Positions 7,576 to 15,479 of a DNA stretch of 64,000 nucleotides are shown piece by piece. The notes beneath the pieces were generated by a model, which was not told the origin of the DNA, made no database searches, and was given only the letters and a program-made list of their open reading frames with translations. Made by a program: the position numbers and the translations under genes. Location: positions 1,736,001-1,800,000 of the forward strand of contig CAXXTQ010000001.1 in the NCBI GenBank assembly GCA_963665005.2, read 5' to 3'. Source of the stretch: G963665005 sp963665005 (GTDB lineage: Bacteria; Bacillota; Clostridia; Christensenellales; SZUA-584). Positions within the stretch are counted from its first letter, which is position 1; each line of letters begins with the position of its first letter.

Positions 7576-9654
7576 ATGAAATTTTACAAGACAGGCGACA
7601 TTAGAAACATAACATTGGTTGGGCACGGTGGAGAAGGAAAAACAACGCTTGCCGAAGCAATGCTTTTTGACAGTGGCGCTATCGACAGGCAGTGCAGGAC
7701 AGAAGACGGAAACACGGTTATGGATTTTGACCCCGAAGAGATTAAAAGAAATATCTCAATAAGTTCTGCGGTAGCTCCTGTGGAATGGAAGGGAACAAAG
7801 CTTAATATAATTGATACTCCCGGTTATTTTGATTTTATCGGCGACGCGACTTCGGGATATTATCTTGCTGACAGCGCGCTGATTTTAATAAATGGTTTAA
7901 ACGGCCTTACAGTCGGTGCGGAGAAAGCATGGGATTCATGCGTCGAAGCGGGTATTGGAAGGGCGTTTTTTGTTAACCAAATGGACAAAGAGAATGTAGA
8001 TTTTGAAAAGGCGGTTGACAGCCTTAAAGAAAAGTACGGCACTCATATAACAATTATGCAGCTTCCCATAGGCCACGGGCCATCATTTACAGGTATCGTA
8101 GATGTAATTGATATGAAAGCATACGAGTTTTCGGGAAAAACTGTTAAAGAAATACCCGTTCCTGAAGATTTAGCCGCGCAGGCGGCATCTATACGCGAAG
8201 CGATAATCGAAAACGCAGCGGAAAACGATGAAGAGCTTATGGAAAAATATTTTGACGGGCAGGAGCTTACGAAAGAAGATATCGTAAAAGGATTAAGAGA
8301 AGGTATCGTAGAGGGAGACGTAGTGCCTGTGTTTGTCGGTGCAGCCGCTCCTAACCTTGGAATATCGCTTCTTCTTGACAATTTGGTATCGTTTATGCCT
8401 TCTCCCGACAAAGCGATAAACATTACCGGAAAAACTCCGAAAGGCGAAGAAGTAACATATAAAGCCGATTCATCCGGGCCTTTTGCCGCGCAGGTGTACA
8501 AAACTGTAGCAGACCCGTTTGTCGGGAAACTGTCAGTTTTCAAAATACTCGGAGGAGAGCTTACTCTTTCGAAATCCATACAAAACGCGAATACCGGAAA
8601 ACACGAGAAATTCGGACAGATATATATTATGTTCGGCAAAAAGCAGCTCAATACTGAAAAACTTGCGGCAGGGGATATAGGCGCGCTTGCAAAGCTTGCG
8701 CATACAGAAACGGGCGGAACGCTGGCTGACGATTCGAAACCGGTTGTTTTCCCCGATATTGCTTTCCCAGAGCCTTGCATATCGTTTGCTGTAACGGCAA
8801 AAAAACAGGGCGAGGAAGAAAAAGTATTTGCGGGGCTGCACAGGCTTGAAGAAGAGGACCCAACCTTCAAAGTCGTTAAGCAAATAGAAACTTCGGATAC
8901 TTTGGTAAGCGGCCTTGGAGAGCTTCATATAGAGGTTATCTGCAAAAAACTGCAAAACAAATTCGGCGTAGAAGCAGAGCTTTTCGATCCTGTAGTGCCT
9001 TACCGTGAAACAATAAAGAAAAAGGTAAAAGCGCAGGGAAAACATAAAAAGCAATCGGGCGGCCACGGACAATACGGCGATGTCTGGATAGAATTCGAAC
9101 CGCTTGTCGGCTCTGATGAAGAATTTGAGTTTGTCGATAAAATTGTCGGCGGATCTGTTCCGAGGCAGTATATACCGGCTGTTGAAAAAGGCTTAAGAGA
9201 AAGTTTGCCAAAAGGCGTACTCGCAGGATATCCTATGGTTAATATTAAAGCAACTTTATACGACGGCTCTTACCATGCGGTAGATTCATCCGAAATGGCG
9301 TTTAAAGTCGCCGCCGGCCATGCGTTTAAAAAAGGATGTGCAGAAGCGGGCGCAACGCTTCTCGAGCCTATCTATAAGCTTTTCGTAACTATTCCTGATG
9401 AATTCATGGGAGATATTATAGGCGATATAAACAGGCGCAGGGGAAGGATCTTAGGCATGAATCCCGTTAAAGGAAACCAGGAATTAGTGGCAGAGGTTCC
9501 TTTATCCGAAGTGTTTAAATATGCTACAGACCTTAGGTCTATGTCTCACGCAAGAGGTTCTTTTAAAATGACATTTGAGCGTTATGAAGAGCTTCCGTCA
9601 AACCTTGCGAATAAGGTTATAGAACAGGCAAAGAAAGAAGCTGAAGAAGCATAA
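7576..9654 (+). CDS. EF-G paralogue (elongation factor G-like GTPase)
   Basis: The 692-residue protein has the five-domain EF-G layout: GTP-binding domain, domain II, and domains III-V with the RGHGQYGDV-like SGGHGQYGDVWIEFEP region. It belongs to the EF-G-like paralogue group common in Clostridia, not the str-operon fusA. P loop is GHGGEGKTT. Two GTPase positions differ from canonical EF-G: switch II reads DTPGYFDF, with Tyr84 where EF-G has the catalytic His, and the G4 motif is NQMD (residues 134-137) instead of NKMD. It may be a slow GTPase or have a ribosome role other than bulk translocation. RBS GGAGGG, ATG start, single gene with terminator. Confidence 0.85.
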   Translation: MKFYKTGDIRNITLVGHGGEGKTTLAEAMLFDSGAIDRQCRTEDGNTVMDFDPEEIKRNISISSAVAPVEWKGTKLNIIDTPGYFDFIGDATSGYYLADSALILINGLNGLTVGAEKAWDSCVEAGIGRAFFVNQMDKENVDFEKAVDSLKEKYGTHITIMQLPIGHGPSFTGIVDVIDMKAYEFSGKTVKEIPVPEDLAAQAASIREAIIENAAENDEELMEKYFDGQELTKEDIVKGLREGIVEGDVVPVFVGAAAPNLGISLLLDNLVSFMPSPDKAINITGKTPKGEEVTYKADSSGPFAAQVYKTVADPFVGKLSVFKILGGELTLSKSIQNANTGKHEKFGQIYIMFGKKQLNTEKLAAGDIGALAKLAHTETGGTLADDSKPVVFPDIAFPEPCISFAVTAKKQGEEEKVFAGLHRLEEEDPTFKVVKQIETSDTLVSGLGELHIEVICKKLQNKFGVEAELFDPVVPYRETIKKKVKAQGKHKKQSGGHGQYGDVWIEFEPLVGSDEEFEFVDKIVGGSVPRQYIPAVEKGLRESLPKGVLAGYPMVNIKATLYDGSYHAVDSSEMAFKVAAGHAFKKGCAEAGATLLEPIYKLFVTIPDEFMGDIIGDINRRRGRILGMNPVKGNQELVAEVPLSEVFKYATDLRSMSHARGSFKMTFERYEELPSNLANKVIEQAKKEAEEA

Positions 9655-9673
9655 TTTTCGATTCTAAAATAAG

Positions 9674-9699
9674 GCCGCTTTCTTTAGAGAGCGGCTTTT
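9674..9699 (+). terminator. Rho-independent terminator of the EF-G paralogue
   Basis: GCCGCTTTC (9674-9682) and GAGAGCGGC (9687-9695) form a stem with a four-base loop, followed by TTTT, 20 bases after the stop codon. Confidence 0.75.
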
Positions 9700-9854
9700 G
9701 TGCGCAAACAGAACTGTTATAATAATTCATATTTGCGGAATAATTGCAACTAACAGCTTGTTTTTTTTCATGCAATGATTTAGAATGTAACGCGGATATT
9801 GTGAAAAGACAATAAAACTTTAAGTTTTAATATTTATATTTTAAGGAGATATTG

Positions 9855-11057
9855 ATGACAAAAATAAAGATGCCCGTTCCTTTGGTAGAGATTGACGGAG
9901 ACGAAATGACAAGGATTATCTGGAAGATGATGAAGAATCATCTTTTAGAGCCTTTTATAGACCTTAATACTGAATATTACGATTTAGCGCTGACCGAAAG
10001 AAATGCGTCTGATGATAAAGTTACTGCACAGGCAGCAGAAGCTATAAAAAAATACGGTGTGGGCGTAAAATGTGCGACTATAACGCCAAACGCGCAAAGA
10101 GTACAGGAATATGATTTGAAAAAGATGTGGAAGAGCCCGAACGGTACTATTCGCGAGATACTCGACGGTACTGTTTTCAGAACGCCTATACTGGTAAAGG
10201 GAATTAACCCATCCGTTAAAACTTGGAACAAACAGATAACAATAGCAAGGCACGCTTACGGCGATATTTATAACGCTCAGGAATGCGTTATTGACGGTGA
10301 AGGCGTTGCAGAAATTGTAGTGACTCGAAAAGACGGCAGCGTACAGAAAAAGCAGTTGGCGATTTTTGATGAACAGGGCGGCGTTGTACAGGGAATGTTT
10401 AACACTACAAAATCGATAAAAAGCTTTGCAAAAAGCTGCTTTAACTATGCGCTTGATACAAAACAAGACCTTTGGTTTGCGACAAAAGATACGATATCCA
10501 AGCTGTATCATCACAGATTCAAAGATATTTTTGAAGAAGTGTTCGAGGCGACGTATAAACACAAGTTTGAAAAAGCAGGCATAGAATATTTTTACACGCT
10601 TATTGATGATGCTGTAGCGCGCGTTATAAGAAGCAGCGGAGGCTTTATCTGGGCGTGCATGAACTACGACGGCGATGTTATGTCGGATATGGTAGCGACT
10701 GCTTACGGAAGCCTTGCCATGATGACGTCTGTTCTTGTCTCTCCTGAAGGTTTTTATGAATATGAAGCGGCGCACGGCACTGTTACGCGCCATTATTACA
10801 GGCACCTCGAGGGCGAAGAAACATCTACAAACTGCATGGCTACGCTTTTTGCATGGACGGGCGCTCTGCGTAAAAGAGGAGAGCTCGACGGCAATGACGA
10901 CCTTGCAGCATTTGCGGACAAGCTCGAAAAAGCGTCTATAGATACAATAGAGCAGGGAATAATGACGGGCGATTTGTATTTGCTCAGCGAGGCCGATAAC
11001 AAACAAAAGGTAAATACTGAAGAATTTATAAAACAGATAAAAACAAGATTAATATAA
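9855..11057 (+). CDS. icd: NADP-dependent isocitrate dehydrogenase, eukaryote-type
   Basis: Oxidises isocitrate to 2-oxoglutarate with NADP+, supplying glutamate precursor. The 400-residue sequence (MTKIKMPVPLVEIDGDEMTR start; ATITPNAQRV; SPNGTIREILDGTVFR; DDAVARV; AAHGTVTRHY) is the subfamily II enzyme typical of eukaryotes and some bacteria, distinct from the E. coli type. The ATG at 9855 has AAGGAG six bases upstream; a TTG at 9852 is less likely. The 200-base upstream gap holds the previous terminator and an AAAACTT/AAGTTTT inverted repeat (9814-9828). No other TCA-cycle gene is nearby. Confidence 0.95.
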   Translation: MTKIKMPVPLVEIDGDEMTRIIWKMMKNHLLEPFIDLNTEYYDLALTERNASDDKVTAQAAEAIKKYGVGVKCATITPNAQRVQEYDLKKMWKSPNGTIREILDGTVFRTPILVKGINPSVKTWNKQITIARHAYGDIYNAQECVIDGEGVAEIVVTRKDGSVQKKQLAIFDEQGGVVQGMFNTTKSIKSFAKSCFNYALDTKQDLWFATKDTISKLYHHRFKDIFEEVFEATYKHKFEKAGIEYFYTLIDDAVARVIRSSGGFIWACMNYDGDVMSDMVATAYGSLAMMTSVLVSPEGFYEYEAAHGTVTRHYYRHLEGEETSTNCMATLFAWTGALRKRGELDGNDDLAAFADKLEKASIDTIEQGIMTGDLYLLSEADNKQKVNTEEFIKQIKTRLI

Positions 11058-11073
11058 TTTTACGGGGGTAAGC

Positions 11074-11571
11074 ATGAGTTTAATAAGCCAATGGAACGGT
11101 ATGGCTGAGATGGAGAGGACGCCCGAAGAGAGCAAAGCTTTTTGGGACGAGTATTTTGATATAGAAAAGGGCGTATATAAAAAGATTTTAGCGCGCGGTG
11201 AAGATTTTTACGAAGGAAATCTGTCTGCTCTTGCGGCAGAGTTCGAAATAGAAAGCGTTGTTTTTGCAGGGTTTATGGACGGTATTAATTCAAGCCTTGA
11301 AAAAGAGTACGACTTAGCAAAGCTCAAAGAAAGCACCAAAATATTATTAAAGCCTGATTTTGAAAAGCTTTACTATAATATGCTCAATGCAAAAGCGAAA
11401 TGGCTTTATACGCTTGATGAATGGGAGCCTATACTTTCTGTAGAAAAGCGAAAAGAAATAAGAGACAAATGGCGCGCAGACCAGCAGGCGGTTTCTACCA
11501 AAATTGGCAGAAACATGCCGTGCCCGTGCGGAAGCGGCAAGAAGTATAAAAAGTGCTGCGGAAGTAATTAG
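11074..11571 (+). CDS. SEC-C zinc-motif protein of unknown function
   Basis: The 165-residue protein ends with a SEC-C motif (RNMPCPCGSGKKYKKCCG), the small zinc-binding module also found at the SecA C terminus, where it contacts SecB and ribosomes. The preceding 145 residues are mostly helical and charged and match no enzyme I recognise; similar SEC-C-tailed proteins are common in Clostridia. It starts 16 bases after icd with a GGGGG ribosome site and is probably co-transcribed with it. The function is unknown. Confidence 0.75.
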   Translation: MSLISQWNGMAEMERTPEESKAFWDEYFDIEKGVYKKILARGEDFYEGNLSALAAEFEIESVVFAGFMDGINSSLEKEYDLAKLKESTKILLKPDFEKLYYNMLNAKAKWLYTLDEWEPILSVEKRKEIRDKWRADQQAVSTKIGRNMPCPCGSGKKYKKCCGSN

Positions 11572-11602
11572 CGGTTAACTTATTTTGATTGTCAATATCA
11601 TA

Positions 11603-11631
11603 TTGACTATTATAACCTCAAGTGTTAGAAT
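11603..11631 (+). promoter_or_regulatory. Promoter of the tRNA cluster
   Basis: TTGACT (11603-11608), 17-base spacer, TAGAAT (11626-11631): five of six matches in each hexamer, 45 bases before the mature tRNA-Leu. The leader then holds an inverted repeat (GCCTAAAA 11640-11647, TTTTAGGC 11670-11677) that may mark processing. Confidence 0.7.
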
Positions 11632-11675
11632 ACCAAAGTGCCTAAAAAAACGAGCTTTTTTTAATGGCATTTTAG

Positions 11676-11760
11676 GCGGGCGTGGCGGAATTGGCAGACG
11701 CGCTAGATTTAGGATCTAGTGTCTTAGGACGTGGGAGTTCAAGTCTCTTCGCCCGCACCA
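11676..11760 (+). tRNA. tRNA-Leu (anticodon TAG)
   Basis: Acceptor stem GCGGGCG pairs with CGCCCGC; anticodon stem CTAGA/TCTAG with loop TTTAGGA (11708-11714) and anticodon TAG at 11710-11712. It has the long variable arm of a class II tRNA, the GGGAGTTCAAGTCTC T arm, and an encoded CCA end. Confidence 0.95.
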
Positions 11761-11773
11761 ATAATGATACCGA

Positions 11774-11848
11774 GCGGGAGTGACTCAGTGGTAGAGTGCG
11801 ACCTTGCCAAGGTCGATGTCGCGGGTTCGAATCCCGTCTTCCGCTCCA
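11774..11848 (+). tRNA. tRNA-Gly (anticodon GCC)
   Basis: GCGGGAG pairs with CTTCCGC, with one G-T pair. The anticodon arm CGACC/GGTCG encloses TTGCCAA, giving anticodon GCC at 11806-11808. Typical GGGTTCGAATCCC T arm and encoded CCA. Thirteen bases separate it from tRNA-Leu. Confidence 0.95.
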
Positions 11849-11873
11849 CTATTTTTTTAAAAGAAAACAATTT

Positions 11874-11947
11874 GCGGGTGTAGCTCAACGGTAGAGCCCC
11901 AGCCTTCCAAGCTGGTCACGTGGGTTCGATTCCCATCACCCGCTCCA
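11874..11947 (+). tRNA. tRNA-Gly (anticodon TCC)
   Basis: GCGGGTG pairs with CACCCGC. Anticodon stem CCAGC/GCTGG with loop CTTCCAA gives anticodon TCC at 11906-11908. T arm GGGTTCGATTCCC and encoded CCA. Its last ten bases plus six A are repeated exactly 155 bases downstream, ending the cassette described next. Confidence 0.95.
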
Positions 11948-12102
11948 AAAAAATAATATATGATTGATGAGTGGGTTTCATATATTAAAAAAAATCAATT
12001 TGTGGAATCGAACACGAGCTTGCCGCCGCCGGGGGCGGAAAAAGGCAAGCAAGGCGGCGTGAAAGCGGACGAAGTACGCGGCGCGATTCGGAACCCGCTC
12101 CA
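11948..12102 (+). repeat. tRNA-end cassette A (155 bases)
   Basis: From the CCA of tRNA-Gly(TCC) to a second ACCCGCTCCA (12093-12102) is exactly 155 bases. The cassette has a 60-base unique A+T-rich part with a weak hairpin, then a conserved core (12008-12064) and a 38-base tail. The core opens with GAATCGAACACGAG, which reads like a reversed tRNA T loop. It then holds a G+C-rich hairpin (CTTGCC 12019-12024 with GGCAAG 12044-12049), with an alternative stem CGCCGCC (12024-12030)/GGCGGCG (12053-12059). The end duplicates the upstream tRNA 3' end. No open reading frame fits. Confidence 0.7.
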
Positions 12103-12113
12103 AAAAAAATTAT

Positions 12114-12190
12114 GGGTGATTAGCTCAGTTGGCTAGAGCACCTGACTCTTAATCAGGGTGTCGTGGGTTCGAATCCCACATCGCCTACCA
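12114..12190 (+). tRNA. tRNA-Lys (anticodon CTT)
   Basis: GGGTGAT pairs with ATCGCCT through two G-T pairs. Anticodon stem CCTGA/TCAGG with loop CTCTTAA gives anticodon CTT at 12148-12150. T arm GGGTTCGAATCCC, encoded CCA. It lies between the two cassettes. Confidence 0.93.
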
Positions 12191-12229
12191 AAAAAGTCTG
12201 TAGCACCATAGGTGCGAGAGACTTTTTTT
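12191..12229 (+). terminator. Terminator of the tRNA cluster
   Basis: AAAAAGTCT (12191-12199) pairs with AGACTTTTT (12219-12227), with an inner GCACC/GGTGC stem (12203-12207, 12211-12215), ending in a T run. It starts at the base after the tRNA-Lys CCA. Confidence 0.85.
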
Positions 12230-12345
12230 ATATAGATAATGAGGACTCGAACACGAGGTTGCCGCCGCCGGGGGCGGAAAAAGGCAAGCGAAGGCGGCGT
12301 AAAAGTGAGCGATAGCGAACGGAGCGAGTTCCCAATCGTCTACCA
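12191..12345 (+). repeat. tRNA-end cassette B (155 bases)
   Basis: The distance from the CCA of tRNA-Lys to a copied CCA at 12343-12345 is again exactly 155 bases. The first part is the tRNA terminator. The core (12247-12304) is nearly identical to that of cassette A (12008-12064), differing by about two substitutions and one inserted base. The tail contains short GCGA-type repeats. The last bases, ATCGTCTACCA (12335-12345), copy the tRNA-Lys end ATCGCCTACCA with one change. Each cassette thus ends like the tRNA before it, not like the other cassette. Confidence 0.7.
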
Positions 12346-12414
12346 AAATAAAAGACTATTTAGTCACTCCGCGAACTAGGAATAAACCGCTGGTTTTAAA
12401 TTTAAAACGATGGC

Positions 12415-12437
12415 AAAAAAACAGCCCCGAAGGGCTG
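12415..12437 (-). terminator. Terminator of the minus-strand two-component operon
   Basis: On the minus strand CAGCCC-TTCG-GGGCTG (12422-12437) is followed by seven T (12415-12421), 23 bases after the stop codon of the gene at 12460. Stable tetraloop hairpin. Confidence 0.9.
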
Positions 12438-12459
12438 CTAATTATAAGATTAATGTGAT

Positions 12460-13500
12460 TTATTCTGATACAGATTCGGAAGACGGGGCTGATGTGGGCT
12501 GAGGCGTTGGAGAGGGTTGAGGGGTAGGCATTGGCGAGAATTTTAAAGAATAAGAATCATCCGTTAAAGTTTTCTTTGTATCTTCCCAATCGGGATACCG
12601 CGATGCTTCTTCCTCCCACCAGTAACCCCATATGGCGGCATTTTGTGTAGGATGCGAATAAAAGTTTGTTACAAACAATTCGCTGCCCGTAAAACCAAAG
12701 CTGTAACTTCTTCCGCTTTCCATAAGCACACGGCAGTCAACCTGCAGTGTTTGCGGCTGATTCCCATTGATGAATACGACCTGTATTCCGTCTATCAGCA
12801 TATACTCAATATCACGCCCGTCGGCAAGATTTGCATTTACAATTTCCGCTGCTTTTTCATAATACGGTTCAGGATTATTTCTGATTTCATTATCAAGATC
12901 CATGAATTCTTTCTCTTTTATATCATCTTTGCCTTGGTATTCTCCCATATAGTCGAGTAAGTGCAGCTCGCCTGATATTGCGTCAATACTGCAGCCGTAG
13001 TCTTCATTATAGACCCACCATGTATGATGCTTAACATTGTAACCCGAATTATTAAATCTCGTTGATAAATCGGCTTTATCAATTGACATTCCGAATATTT
13101 TTTCAATATGCTCAATTGTTATGTCGATCGCTTCATCTGCCGTAATATCTTCTGGGCCGGGCTTTATATCCTGCACATTGGTTGCCGCTGGGGCAGGGGT
13201 CTCGACGGCACGTGGCTCGTTTGTCTCAACTACAGCACTAGCCATCAGTATTGTGCCCTCCGTCGTTTTTTCGATGTCTGCAAGAACTGCGTTATCGTTC
13301 TCTTGATCTTTAGAATCATCTGCTGTTACTTCAATAACTTCTTTTTCAGTACCGTCTTGCGCATAAGCAGTTTTAAAAATACGATTTTCTTCAGCGTTTC
13401 CTGAAAACAAAATTGCTGTGACAAGCATTGCGGTGCTTACTATCAAAACGCCTGCGGTAATCAATGCGATTCTCATTTTTGTCATTTTTTTCTTTTCCAT
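12460..13500 (-). CDS. Membrane-anchored or secreted protein of unknown function, linked to a two-component system
   Basis: The family is not recognised. The 346-residue product has a basic N terminus, one membrane segment (about 10-32) and an extracellular part: an acidic, Thr/Pro-rich linker, then about 200 folded residues with two segments resembling PepSY-type modules (DEAIDITIEHIEKIFG; EKAAEIVNANLAD), ending in a Pro/Ser-rich tail. ATG 13500 was chosen because AAAGGAG lies eight bases upstream; ATG 13506 is too close to it. It is the last gene after a response regulator and kinase, 69 bases beyond the kinase, so it may modulate or report on that sensor. Confidence 0.55.
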   Translation of the reverse strand: MEKKKMTKMRIALITAGVLIVSTAMLVTAILFSGNAEENRIFKTAYAQDGTEKEVIEVTADDSKDQENDNAVLADIEKTTEGTILMASAVVETNEPRAVETPAPAATNVQDIKPGPEDITADEAIDITIEHIEKIFGMSIDKADLSTRFNNSGYNVKHHTWWVYNEDYGCSIDAISGELHLLDYMGEYQGKDDIKEKEFMDLDNEIRNNPEPYYEKAAEIVNANLADGRDIEYMLIDGIQVVFINGNQPQTLQVDCRVLMESGRSYSFGFTGSELFVTNFYSHPTQNAAIWGYWWEEEASRYPDWEDTKKTLTDDSYSLKFSPMPTPQPSPTPQPTSAPSSESVSE

Positions 13501-13555
13501 AATCATGACTCCTTTTCATGTTTTGATTACATGATAATCAGCGCGTATTTCTAAG

Positions 13556-13567
13556 TTCTCATGAGAA
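13556..13567. promoter_or_regulatory. Palindrome between kinase and downstream gene
   Basis: TTCTCATGAGAA is a perfect 12-base palindrome near the kinase stop codon; GATTA-CATGA-TAATC (13524-13538) lies beside it. Either could be a regulator site for the gene at 12460. Unproven. Confidence 0.25.
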
Positions 13568-13569
13568 TG

Positions 13570-14739
13570 TTACGGCGATGTAAAAGTAATAAAAACGATT
13601 GTACCTTCGCCGGGTTTTGATTCAAAGCGTATGTTTGCGTTATGCAGCCGCGCGATTTGGTAACAAAGAGGTATTCCAAGGCCTGCGCCGCCGCTCTTTT
13701 TATTTATATTGGAACGGTAATAAGGTTTTGCGGCGCGCGACAGTTCATCCGCATTCATACCCGTTCCCGAATCTTTAATCTGTATAACATTATCATGCGC
13801 CTTAATATAAACTTTTTGATCGGGTAAGCTTGCGCAGACGGCGTTAGCGACAAGGTTGTTTATCATGCTCTGCAAAAGCGTTTTGTCGCCTTTTATATAT
13901 TGCTGATCTACTTCGTATTCAATGTTTTTGTACGTCATCTTGGCGTTTTCGAAAAGAGATTTTATATCTACTTTAGAGCATTCGAAATCGCCTTCGCGCA
14001 GATTTGCCATTATAAGAAGCTTATCAGAGATGTCCGAGAGTCGGCGGCTTTCTTCTATGATATAATCCGCGGCGGAATAGCGCTCTTCTTCAGTCGTCGC
14101 CGCGAGCTTTAAATATTCTGCGTAACCGCGGATAGAGGTAAGCGGTGTTCTAAGCTCATGAGCGAGATTATCAATAGGGCGGTAAATCTTTTTTAATGTA
14201 AAATAAAGCCCGATAGCCAGCAAAACGGAAACGCACACGCTGGTAATAATCAGAAAAAGCGTCTGACGGCTCTGCGCCTGATAAGTGCGGTTTATGTTTT
14301 TCAAATATACAAGAGCATATTCATTATTTGTGCCTTGAAGCGCGTCTGTTACGCGTACATATTTATCCTCGCCCGAGCTTATAATTTCGCATACTCTCTC
14401 GTTTTTAAAATCAGTCGAGGCTGCAGCAAAAGGAGCATTGTTATAAAAAAGAGCGGCGCGGCTTGTAAGCGAAAGGTAAACTCCTCTTTTTTGATAATAA
14501 CTGCCGTAAGGCGCAATAACAGATGACAGAGTTTGCTCGTTGGCGTTGTCTCTTGATTCAAGCGCTGTAATATCAGAAATTATTGCTTTGGATATGAAAT
14601 ATTCTTCGTTTAACGATGTTTCGCGCACAGAAGCAAGCGCGGAAGAAAAAGATGTGCTTGTCATTACAAAAACAAAAATGAACAAAACGAATATAAACAG
14701 CGAAAGCGAAAACAAAAAGTTTTTTTCCCATACTCTCAT
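13570..14739 (-). CDS. Sensor histidine kinase
   Basis: Membrane sensor that autophosphorylates on histidine and passes phosphate to the regulator encoded just upstream. The 389-residue protein has two membrane helices (about 8-26 and 160-181) around a 130-residue extracellular sensor, then the HisKA box NLAHELRTPL with phospho-accepting H194, the N box (NNLVANAV), the G1 box DSGTGM and G2 box GAGLGIPL of the ATPase domain. No full HAMP domain is seen between helix 2 and the H box. It starts three bases after the regulator stop, so the two are translated together. The signal is unknown. Confidence 0.9.
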   Translation of the reverse strand: MRVWEKNFLFSLSLFIFVLFIFVFVMTSTSFSSALASVRETSLNEEYFISKAIISDITALESRDNANEQTLSSVIAPYGSYYQKRGVYLSLTSRAALFYNNAPFAAASTDFKNERVCEIISSGEDKYVRVTDALQGTNNEYALVYLKNINRTYQAQSRQTLFLIITSVCVSVLLAIGLYFTLKKIYRPIDNLAHELRTPLTSIRGYAEYLKLAATTEEERYSAADYIIEESRRLSDISDKLLIMANLREGDFECSKVDIKSLFENAKMTYKNIEYEVDQQYIKGDKTLLQSMINNLVANAVCASLPDQKVYIKAHDNVIQIKDSGTGMNADELSRAAKPYYRSNINKKSGGAGLGIPLCYQIARLHNANIRFESKPGEGTIVFITFTSP

Positions 14740-14742
14740 AGA

Positions 14743-15390
14743 TTATACCTCTAGCCTGTAACCGAGTTTGTAAACCGTCTTTATTCTTGTTTCCCAGTTG
14801 AGTTTCTTACGAAGCTTTTGTATATGAACATCCACCGTGCGCGTATCTCCGTAATAATCAAAGCCCCAGGCAAGCTCTAAAAGCTTTTCTCTCGAGAGCG
14901 CTATGTTCCTGTTGTTTATAAGAACTTCCAAAAGCTCGAATTCCTGCGGCGTTAAAGCGGTCTCCTTGCCGCTAAGGTACGTTTTTCGCCCTACTAAATC
15001 GACTGTCGCAGTATCTAGCTTAAAGAGCTTGTCCATTCCTTTTGTCCGTCGGAGCACGGCCTGTACGCGTGCTAAAAGCTCAAGCGTTTCAAACGGCTTC
15101 ACGATATAATCATCCGCGCCGAGATTAAGCCCTTTTACGCGGTCGTTTAAATCGCTGCGCGCCGTTAAAAATATTACGGGAGCCGAATCTATTTTTTCCA
15201 TGACAGAAAAACCGCTGATCTTTGGAAGCATAATATCGAGCAAAATAAGGTCAAAAGTTTTTTCTTCAAGATTTAAAAGAGCTTCTTCGCCGCTGTAAGC
15301 CTGTGTACATTCATGGCCAACAAGCGTAAGGCTTCTGCGCAAAAGTTCATTAATCGGTTTTTCGTCTTCTACTATTAAAATTTGTGCCAT
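14743..15390 (-). CDS. OmpR/PhoB-family response regulator
   Basis: DNA-binding partner of the kinase at 13570-14739. The 215-residue protein has a receiver domain with acidic pocket (E8-D9), phospho-acceptor D52 in LILLDIMLP, and conserved Thr and K98 (IVKPF), then a winged-helix DNA-binding domain (about 125-215) with the typical LTPQEFELLEVL and TVDVHIQKLRKKL segments. RBS GGAGG precedes the ATG. It leads a three-gene minus-strand operon ending at the terminator 12415-12437. Confidence 0.92.
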   Translation of the reverse strand: MAQILIVEDEKPINELLRRSLTLVGHECTQAYSGEEALLNLEEKTFDLILLDIMLPKISGFSVMEKIDSAPVIFLTARSDLNDRVKGLNLGADDYIVKPFETLELLARVQAVLRRTKGMDKLFKLDTATVDLVGRKTYLSGKETALTPQEFELLEVLINNRNIALSREKLLELAWGFDYYGDTRTVDVHIQKLRKKLNWETRIKTVYKLGYRLEV

Positions 15391-15479
15391 ATATTTTCCT
15401 CCGTTGCCTTTTAATATATAATAGAGTTGTTAGGAAGTTGTAAGAACTAAAAAAATTTTCAAAGGAGGCACAGCTAATA

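Noticed and set aside
9984..11006. 340-residue open frame on the minus strand
   Set aside because: It lies opposite icd, has no ribosome site and a composition typical of an antisense shadow.
12080..12102. Pseudo-tRNA at the end of cassette A
   Set aside because: Only the last ten bases match tRNA-Gly; no D arm, anticodon arm or matching 5' acceptor strand.
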